The notes beneath the pieces are model-generated. The model did not search any database. It saw only the letters and a list, made by a program, of their open reading frames with translations, and was not told the DNA's origin. From Alphaproteobacteria bacterium (GTDB taxonomy: Bacteria; Pseudomonadota; Alphaproteobacteria; M2410), in the NCBI GenBank assembly GCA_021774955.1, contig JAJFIN010000154.1, positions 1 to 6,518 of the forward strand: 6,518 nt of DNA, in the 5' to 3' direction. The translations under genes were made by a program, and so were the position numbers. Positions 1 through 5,354 of this stretch are shown piece after piece (the stretch's first letter is position 1; every line of letters starts with the position of its first letter).

Positions 1-4
1 GAAC

Positions 5-34
5 TTACGACAAGGCTTTCAGGCTTTGTTGTAA
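5..34 (+). promoter_or_regulatory. Hairpin in the rplJ leader RNA
   Basis: Bases 5-16 pair with 23-34 in a 12-bp stem with two G-U pairs and a six-base loop (17-22). The structure ends five bases before the rplJ ribosome binding site. No T run follows on the plus strand, so it does not look like a simple terminator. In well-studied bacteria the L10-L12 complex binds the rplJ leader to repress translation, and this could be the 3' end of such a leader. The rest of the leader lies outside the window, so assignment to the L10 leader family is inference. It could also be a processing or stability hairpin between rplA and rplJ. Confidence 0.45.
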
Positions 35-38
35 AAAC

Positions 39-47
39 AGGAGAGAG
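39..47 (+). promoter_or_regulatory. Ribosome binding site of rplJ
   Basis: The purine run AGGAGAGAG lies a few bases before GTG at 51. It is a strong Shine-Dalgarno and supports the GTG start, which is also where similarity to alphaproteobacterial L10 begins (MDRAQKAEF). No ATG competes nearby in this frame. Confidence 0.8.
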
Positions 48-50
48 CAA

Positions 51-569
51 GTGGATAGAGCCCAAAAAGCAGAATTCGTTACGTCGCTAAATGGCGTTTT
101 TGCGAATTCTGGCGTTGTGGTTATTACCCACTATTCGGGCTTGACGGTTTCGGAGATGACTAATCTTCGTGGCCAGATGGCAGAAGTTGGGGCTTCGTTC
201 AAAGTGGCGAAGAACCGACTTGCTAAGCTCGCTGTCGATGGGACCCCGTGTACAGCCATTGCGGATTTGTTCACAGGACCCACGGCGATTGCGTATTCGG
301 ATGATCCGGTCGCTGCGCCGAAAGCGATTGCTAAATTCGCTAAGGATAATGAGAAGCTTATTATTCTTGGTGGCGTTATGGGTGAGACGGTGCTTGACGA
401 GAGTGGCGTTAAAGCGTTGGCGGCATTGCCATCGCTTGACGAAATTCGTGGCAAGATCGTTGGCATAATTGCGACCCCGGCTACACAGATCGCGCGGGTG
501 CTTCAAGCACCAAGTGGTCAGTTGGCACGGGTGATCAATGCCTATTCTGAAAAAGGCGAAGCAGCTTAG
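51..569 (+). CDS. rplJ: 50S ribosomal protein L10 (uL10), stalk base
   Basis: L10 anchors the L7/L12 stalk to 23S rRNA near L11 and, in many bacteria, represses its own operon by binding the leader mRNA. The product is 172 residues. Residues 1 to about 130 form the globular rRNA-binding domain, with the family motif around HYSGLTVSEM (27-36) and basic KVAKNRLAKL (51-60). Residues from about 133 to the end form the helical tail that binds L7/L12 dimers. By recall this tail is about ten residues longer than in E. coli L10 and similar to Thermotoga L10, suggesting a third dimer site. The start is GTG with a strong Shine-Dalgarno, and the stop is TAG. rplL follows after 47 bases, so the two are surely co-transcribed. 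No truncation or missing segment is seen. Identification is very secure. Confidence 0.98.
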   Translation: MDRAQKAEFVTSLNGVFANSGVVVITHYSGLTVSEMTNLRGQMAEVGASFKVAKNRLAKLAVDGTPCTAIADLFTGPTAIAYSDDPVAAPKAIAKFAKDNEKLIILGGVMGETVLDESGVKALAALPSLDEIRGKIVGIIATPATQIARVLQAPSGQLARVINAYSEKGEAA

Positions 570-603
570 TCCGAACAGGGATCAACCAGTTTCAAATCGA
601 TAT

Positions 604-607
604 AGGA
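604..607 (+). promoter_or_regulatory. Ribosome binding site of rplL
   Basis: AGGA, within TATAGGAAAT, lies nine bases before ATG 617 in an A-rich, probably unstructured context. This suits the high translation that L7/L12 needs, because it is made in several copies per ribosome. Confidence 0.65.
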
Positions 608-616
608 AATAAAACA

Positions 617-988
617 ATGGCTAACTTAGAAAAAATTGCGGATGACTTGTCGGCATTGACTGTGATGGAAGCGGCCGACCTTTCAAAAATGCTTGAAGAA
701 AAATGGGGCGTTTCTGCTGCTGCTCCAGTTGCTGCTGTTGCAGTGGCTGCAGGTGGTGGTGAAGCCGCTGAAGAGAAAACTGAATTTTCAGTTGTTCTTA
801 CTTCTGTTGGTGACAAGAAAATCAACGTCATCAAAGAAGTTCGTGCGATCACAGGCTTGGGCTTGAAAGAAGCTAAAGAGCTTGTCGAAAGCGCGCCTAA
901 AGAAGTTAAAGCAGATGTATCCAAAGGCGAAGCTGATGAGCTCAAAGCAAAGCTCGAAGCTGCAGGCGCATCTGCTGAGTTGAAGTAA
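617..988 (+). CDS. rplL: 50S ribosomal protein L7/L12 (bL12)
   Basis: L7/L12 is the multicopy stalk protein that recruits and stimulates translational GTPases (EF-Tu, EF-G, IF2, RF3) on the ribosome. The product is 123 residues, normal for the family. Residues 1 to about 33 are the dimerisation domain that docks on the L10 tail. Residues about 34-52 are the flexible Ala/Gly/Val-rich hinge, with a GGGEAAEE run at its end. Residues about 53-123 are the globular C-terminal domain, with the factor-binding signature KINVIKEVRAITGLGLKEAK (68-87) and the acidic/basic helices after it. The gene is visibly richer in AAA, GAA and GCT codons than rpoB, consistent with very high expression. It sits between rplJ and an attenuator-like hairpin, the usual arrangement for making more L12 than polymerase. 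The stop is TAA. Identification is very secure. Confidence 0.98.
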   Translation: MANLEKIADDLSALTVMEAADLSKMLEEKWGVSAAAPVAAVAVAAGGGEAAEEKTEFSVVLTSVGDKKINVIKEVRAITGLGLKEAKELVESAPKEVKADVSKGEADELKAKLEAAGASAELK

Positions 989-999
989 ACTGTTTGGTT

Positions 1000-1029
1000 T
1001 TCCTGGCCAGGCCAGGGAGCTGAATTTTT
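1000..1029 (+). terminator. Attenuator-like hairpin after rplL
   Basis: Bases 1000-1007 pair with 1011-1018 around a CAG loop. The core is CCTGGC/GCCAGG, extended by one T-G and one T-A pair. A run of five T follows at 1025-1029, after a six-base gap. The stem is strong but the T tract is short and displaced, so only partial termination is expected. In E. coli a leaky terminator at the same place reduces transcription into rpoBC. The same role here is inferred from position. Confidence 0.5.
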
Positions 1030-1041
1030 CGTCGGTATCGG

Positions 1042-1073
1042 ATCTAGCCTTGCAGTTGAAAGCGAGGCTGGGT
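1042..1073 (+). promoter_or_regulatory. Long hairpin in the rplL-rpoB spacer
   Basis: Bases 1042-1053 pair with 1062-1073 in an uninterrupted 12-bp stem with three G-U pairs and an eight-base loop (1054-1061). There is no T tract behind it. It lies just downstream of the attenuator-like hairpin. In E. coli this spacer contains an RNase III processing hairpin, and this could be an equivalent. That function is inferred from position and shape only. Confidence 0.35.
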
Positions 1074-1170
1074 TTCGGTGCGTCTTAGTTCACGATCTCC
1101 TCCTACCGGGGGCGTGAATGGGAAACTTGAGTTTGAAAAAGAGCCGCGCGCAGCCGCTTTGAATGTCGCA

Positions 1171-1176
1171 AGAGGA
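1171..1176 (+). promoter_or_regulatory. Ribosome binding site that fixes the rpoB start at 1183
   Basis: AGAGGA lies six bases before ATG 1183. The in-frame upstream starts, GTG 1078 and GTG 1114, lack a comparable site in the right place, and the 35 codons they would add do not resemble any RpoB N-terminus I know. RpoB similarity begins at MALSFTGRKRIRKSFGRI. The downstream start is therefore preferred. Confidence 0.8.
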
Positions 1177-1182
1177 CCAAAA

Positions 1183-4100
1183 ATGGCACTATCTTTCACC
1201 GGTCGTAAAAGAATTCGTAAGTCTTTCGGGCGCATTTCCGAAATTGCAACGATGCCGAACCTGATTGAGGTTCAAAAAACATCCTACGATCAGTTTTTAC
1301 AGGTAGACCCTAACGAACGGTCAACGGACCAAGGTCTGGAAGCCGTTTTTAAATCGGTTTTTCCAATTTCGGATTTTTCTGAAACATCAACACTCGAATA
1401 CGTGAAGTACGAATTCGAGAAAGAAAAGTATGATGTTGAGGAATGCCAACAACGTGACATGACTTATGCAGCACCTTTAAAGGTGACGCTGCGTCTGATC
1501 GTGTTCGATGTCGATGAAGAAACCGGTGCCAAATCGGTTAAAGACATTAAAGAGCAAGGCGTCTATATGGGCGACATGCCATTCATGACTGGCAACGGTA
1601 CTTTTGTCGTCAATGGTACGGAGCGGGTTATCGTCAGTCAGATGCACCGTTCACCGGGCGTGTTTTTTGATCACGACAAAGGTAAGACCCATTCCTCAGG
1701 CAAATTGTTGTTTGCAGCGCGGGTCATTCCTTATCGCGGCTCATGGCTTGATTTAGAATTCGATGCCAAGGACGTTGTCCATGTTCGCATTGACCGACGC
1801 CGGAAATTACCGGTCACGACGCTCCTCTACGCCTTGGGCATGAGCAGTGAAGATATCCTGCACCATTTCTATGACACAGTAATATACACAAAAGAAAAAG
1901 AGGGCTGGCGCACACCATTCGACGGCGAGCGGATGCGCGGCCAAAAAGCCGAACGCGATCTCGTCAACGCCGATAATGGTGAAGTGGTCATCGAAGCAGG
2001 GCGGAAAGTTACTCCACGACTTGCGCGCAAGTTGACCGATGAGGGTGTCAAACATCTTTTGGTTTCAGATGAGGAATTGGCTGGTCGGTACCTCACTCAT
2101 GACATGATCGATATGAAAACCGGTGAAGTCTTTGGTGAAGCTGGTGAAGAGCTTACGGTCGAGAAGATCGAAGAGCTTTGCGAAGCTGGATTTAAGTCCA
2201 TTCAAGTTTTGGATATCGATCACCTGAGTATTGGTGGTTTCATTCGCAATACAATGGTCGTCGACAAAGCAGATTGCCGTGATCAAGCGCTCATTGATAT
2301 TTACCGCGTGATGCGTCCCGGTGAACCACCGACGCTTGAAACTGCAGAAGGCCTGTTTGACGGATTGTTCTTTGATTCAGAACGCTATGATCTGTCTGCG
2401 GTTGGCCGCGTGAAGATGAACATGCGTTTGGAACTTGATGCTGAAGACACGGTGCGTGTGCTCCGCAAAGAAGACATTCTCGCAGTCATCAAAACCCTGG
2501 TTGATCTCCGTGATGGCCGCGGTGACATTGATGATATCGACCATCTTGGTAATCGCCGGGTGCGTTCCGTCGGCGAACTCATGGAAAATCAATACCGGGT
2601 CGGGTTGCTTCGGATGGAGCGGGCGATCAAAGAGCGCATGAGCTCGGTTGATATTGATACAGTTATGCCTCATGACCTGATCAATGCAAAACCAGCGGCA
2701 GCGGCTGTACGTGAATTCTTTGGCTCATCGCAATTGAGCCAGTTTATGGACCAAACTAATCCGTTGTCTGAGATTACCCATAAGCGCCGTCTTTCAGCGC
2801 TTGGACCAGGTGGTCTAACGCGTGAGCGTGCTGGCTTTGAAGTTCGCGATGTGCATCCTACGCATTATGGCCGGATCTGCCCGATTGAGACGCCGGAAGG
2901 GCCAAATATTGGCCTGATCAATTCACTGGCGACCTATGCGCGGGTCAACAAATACGGCTTTATTGAAAGTCCTTACCAGCGTGTTGTTAAAGGTAAAGTA
3001 GGCAAAGAAGTTGTTTATCTTTCGGCCATGGAAGAGGGCAAATACACCATTGCTCAGGCTAATGCGCAGATGAATGATGACGGCACTTTTGCCGATGATC
3101 TGGTATCGACACGACAAGCCGGCGAGTTTGTTATGACCACACCGGACAACATCGATTTTATCGATGTGTCACCAAAACAATTGGTGTCGGTTGCAGCGGC
3201 TCTTATTCCGTTCCTGGAAAACGATGACGCCAACCGGGCGCTCATGGGTTCGAACATGCAACGCCAGGCCGTGCCTTTGGTGCGCGCTGATGCGCCGTTT
3301 GTTGGCACCGGGATGGAATCAGTTGTGGCGCGAGATTCGGGTGCTGCTATTGCTGCATGGCGAACTGGTGTTGTTGATCAGGTCGACGCAACACGTATTG
3401 TTGTGCGCGCGACCGATGAAACTGATGCCTCGACCTCAGGCGTGGATATTTACAATCTACAAAAATTCCAGCGCTCGAACCAAAACACGTGCATCAATCA
3501 ACGCCCCATCGTGCGTGTGGGTGATGAGGTGAAACAAGGCGATATTGTTGCTGATGGCCCATCGACTGATCTTGGTGATCTGGCGTTGGGACGGAATGTC
3601 CTCGTCGCCTTTATGCCTTGGAATGGCTATAATTTTGAAGATTCCATTTTGATCTCTGAGCGGATCGTTCGCGATGACGTCTTTACTTCAATTCACATTG
3701 AAGAATTTGAAGTCATGGCGCGTGATACCAAACTGGGGCCAGAAGAAATTACACGTGACATTCCAAATGTCGGTGAAGAAGCCCTGAAGAACCTCGATGA
3801 AGCTGGCATTGTGTATATCGGTGCGGAAGTTCATCCAGGCGATATCCTAGTTGGTAAGATTACCCCGAAGGGTGAATCGCCAATGACACCAGAAGAAAAA
3901 TTGCTTCGTGCGATCTTCGGTGAAAAGGCCTCTGATGTTCGCGATACTTCGTTGAAACTTCCGCCCGGTGTCGCCGGAACGGTCGTTGAAGTTCGGGTCT
4001 TCAATCGTCATGGCATCGATAAAGATGAACGGGCGATGTCGATCGAGCGGGATGAAATTGACCGCTTGGCGAAAGACCGTGATGATGAGTTGACGATCTT

Positions 4101-5274
4101 GGAGCGTAATATCTATGACCGTCTGAAAGAATTGCTGATCGGCAACAAAACGGCGTCAACGCCAACGGGTTTGGCTGTCGGTCAAGCTGTGACAGCAGAA
4201 GGTCTTGGTAGCATCCCACGTAGTAAATGGTGGGAAGTTGGTTTGACCGATGACGCTAAGATGGGTGAGGTTGAAGCGCTTAATCGTCAGTATGATGAGG
4301 CAAAAGGACGGCTTCAGCATCGCTTTGAAGACAAAGTTGAAAAACTCCAACGCGGTGATGAGCTTCTGCCGGGTGTGATGAAGATGGTCAAAGTCTTCGT
4401 GGCGGTTAAGCGTAAGTTGCAGCCTGGTGATAAGATGGCTGGTCGTCACGGCAACAAGGGTGTGATTTCACGCATCGTACCGGTTGAAGATATGCCTTAT
4501 CTCGATGACGGTACGGCCGTGGATGTGGTGTTAAATCCGCTCGGGGTGCCCAGTCGAATGAATGTTGGACAGATCCTTGAAACGCATCTCGGTTGGGCGT
4601 GTCGGGGTCTTGGTATCCAAATCGGACAAGCGTTGGATACTTATAACCGAACCGGTCAAGATAATGAGCTGCGGGATAAACTTGAGAACGTCTATGGCAA
4701 AGACAAAGAAATCGATGCCATGGATGAGGGTAGCTTGAAAGAGCTTGGTGGTAATCTTCGCCGCGGTGTTCCGATTGCTACGCCGGTGTTTGACGGCGCC
4801 CATGAAGCTGACATTGACGTCATGCTCGACAAGGCGGGTGTGAGTAAAACTGGACAGGTCGTTCTCCACGATGGCCGGACAGGTGATCCGTTCCAGCGAG
4901 CGGTGACTGTGGGCTATATTTATATGCTCAAACTGCATCACTTGGTCGATGACAAGATCCATGCCCGTTCAATCGGTCCATACTCGCTGGTCACACAGCA
5001 ACCGTTGGGTGGTAAAGCACAGTTTGGTGGGCAACGGTTTGGGGAAATGGAAGTTTGGGCGCTTGAGGCTTATGGCGCTGCTTACACGTTGCAAGAAATG
5101 CTGACGGTTAAATCGGATGATGTTGCCGGTCGAACCAAAGTTTACGAAGCGATTGTACGTGGCGACGATACGTTCGAAGCCGGTATCCCTGAATCGTTTA
5201 ACGTGTTGGTCAAGGAAATGCGTTCCTTGGGTCTCAATGTGGAATTGAAGAATATTGGCCAGGATGTGAACTGA
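1183..5274 (+). CDS. rpoB: DNA-directed RNA polymerase subunit beta
   Basis: Beta forms one side of the polymerase active-site cleft and carries the rifampicin pocket. The product is 1363 residues, close to other alphaproteobacteria. In order: N-terminal beta core and protrusion (HRSPGVFFD near 155-163); first lineage insert, about 230-345; rifampicin-resistance region at 514-545, with Asp523, His533 and Ser538 matching the susceptible E. coli residues 516, 526 and 531; PIETPEGPNIGLI shortly after; NMQRQAVP; active-site Glu819-Asp820 in GYNFEDS; the flap; a second, charged, coiled-coil-prone insert, about 945-1058; the nucleotide-contacting motif GDKMAGRHGNKG (1082-1093, Lys1084 and Lys1092); and the C-terminal clamp and beta'-docking part, with GGKAQFGGQRFGEMEVWALE. 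No frameshift or lost catalytic residue is seen. The frame stays open upstream to GTG 1078, but ATG 1183 fits the Shine-Dalgarno and homology. The stop is TGA, overlapping an ATG (TGATG). Co-transcription with rpoC, 76 bases on, is expected. Confidence 0.98.
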   Translation: MALSFTGRKRIRKSFGRISEIATMPNLIEVQKTSYDQFLQVDPNERSTDQGLEAVFKSVFPISDFSETSTLEYVKYEFEKEKYDVEECQQRDMTYAAPLKVTLRLIVFDVDEETGAKSVKDIKEQGVYMGDMPFMTGNGTFVVNGTERVIVSQMHRSPGVFFDHDKGKTHSSGKLLFAARVIPYRGSWLDLEFDAKDVVHVRIDRRRKLPVTTLLYALGMSSEDILHHFYDTVIYTKEKEGWRTPFDGERMRGQKAERDLVNADNGEVVIEAGRKVTPRLARKLTDEGVKHLLVSDEELAGRYLTHDMIDMKTGEVFGEAGEELTVEKIEELCEAGFKSIQVLDIDHLSIGGFIRNTMVVDKADCRDQALIDIYRVMRPGEPPTLETAEGLFDGLFFDSERYDLSAVGRVKMNMRLELDAEDTVRVLRKEDILAVIKTLVDLRDGRGDIDDIDHLGNRRVRSVGELMENQYRVGLLRMERAIKERMSSVDIDTVMPHDLINAKPAAAAVREFFGSSQLSQFMDQTNPLSEITHKRRLSALGPGGLTRERAGFEVRDVHPTHYGRICPIETPEGPNIGLINSLATYARVNKYGFIESPYQRVVKGKVGKEVVYLSAMEEGKYTIAQANAQMNDDGTFADDLVSTRQAGEFVMTTPDNIDFIDVSPKQLVSVAAALIPFLENDDANRALMGSNMQRQAVPLVRADAPFVGTGMESVVARDSGAAIAAWRTGVVDQVDATRIVVRATDETDASTSGVDIYNLQKFQRSNQNTCINQRPIVRVGDEVKQGDIVADGPSTDLGDLALGRNVLVAFMPWNGYNFEDSILISERIVRDDVFTSIHIEEFEVMARDTKLGPEEITRDIPNVGEEALKNLDEAGIVYIGAEVHPGDILVGKITPKGESPMTPEEKLLRAIFGEKASDVRDTSLKLPPGVAGTVVEVRVFNRHGIDKDERAMSIERDEIDRLAKDRDDELTILERNIYDRLKELLIGNKTASTPTGLAVGQAVTAEGLGSIPRSKWWEVGLTDDAKMGEVEALNRQYDEAKGRLQHRFEDKVEKLQRGDELLPGVMKMVKVFVAVKRKLQPGDKMAGRHGNKGVISRIVPVEDMPYLDDGTAVDVVLNPLGVPSRMNVGQILETHLGWACRGLGIQIGQALDTYNRTGQDNELRDKLENVYGKDKEIDAMDEGSLKELGGNLRRGVPIATPVFDGAHEADIDVMLDKAGVSKTGQVVLHDGRTGDPFQRAVTVGYIYMLKLHHLVDDKIHARSIGPYSLVTQQPLGGKAQFGGQRFGEMEVWALEAYGAAYTLQEMLTVKSDDVAGRTKVYEAIVRGDDTFEAGIPESFNVLVKEMRSLGLNVELKNIGQDVN

Positions 5275-5354
5275 TGCTGACGTCCTGTCTATCTGGCATT
5301 TGCCAACGTGATCGAATTTTGTGCGCAAAGCGCGTAAGGAGAACTGCTCCATGA
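5274..5354 (+). CDS. Possible 26-residue bridging ORF between rpoB and rpoC
   Basis: This is an open frame of 26 codons whose ATG shares its A with the rpoB TGA (TGATG) and whose TGA overlaps the rpoC ATG (ATGA). AGGA at 5261-5264 lies nine bases before the ATG, a usable Shine-Dalgarno. The peptide begins MLTSCLSGICQ and ends in a basic stretch, KRVRRTAP. It has three Cys and resembles no family I recognise. If translated, it could act by carrying ribosomes through the spacer and the hairpin at the rpoC start rather than through its product. A short frame of this size can also occur by chance, so it is reported as a candidate only. Confidence 0.2.
   Translation: MLTSCLSGICQRDRILCAKRVRRTAP
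5319..5337 (+). promoter_or_regulatory. Hairpin overlapping the rpoC ribosome binding site
   Basis: Bases 5319-5326 pair with 5330-5337 around an AAA loop. The core GCGC/GCGC is flanked by two G-U and two T-A pairs. The 3' arm enters the rpoC Shine-Dalgarno region (TAAGGAGA, 5335-5342), and two more G-U pairs could reach into its GG. It could moderate rpoC initiation unless opened by ribosomes leaving rpoB. The GGAG core is mostly left free, so the effect may be small. Confidence 0.35.
5335..5342 (+). promoter_or_regulatory. Ribosome binding site of rpoC
   Basis: TAAGGAGA lies eight bases before ATG 5351. It is a strong site and selects this ATG over the in-frame ATG at codon 6. The alphaproteobacterial RpoC N-terminus (MNQ-x-x-MN-x-FNP) also begins here. 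Confidence 0.8.

Noticed and set aside
131..466. Minus-strand open frame opposite rplJ
   Set aside because: Complement of a conserved ribosomal gene; composition follows from the L10 codons.
436..469. TTGACG ... CATAAT pair inside rplJ resembling a sigma70 promoter for rplL
   Set aside because: The spacer is 22 bases, well beyond the usual 16-18, and both hexamers are dictated by L10 coding.
989..1182. Chance that the rplL-rpoB spacer hides an RNA gene or mobile remnant
   Set aside because: No tRNA-like cloverleaf, terminal repeats or target duplications were seen; the hairpins described account for the visible structure.
1163..1261. ATG at 1163 giving a 32-codon frame over the rpoB start
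   Set aside because: It overlaps the well-supported rpoB N-terminus out of frame, has no Shine-Dalgarno of its own, and shows no recognisable product.
4531..4962. Minus-strand open frame of 143 codons inside rpoB
   Set aside because: It lies wholly antisense to a strongly conserved part of rpoB. The encoded protein is not recognisable, and long antisense frames are expected opposite such genes.
5294..5305. Small inverted repeat TGGC-ATTT-GCCA in the rpoB-rpoC spacer
   Set aside because: Only four pairs and no T run; too weak to call a terminator or a regulatory element.
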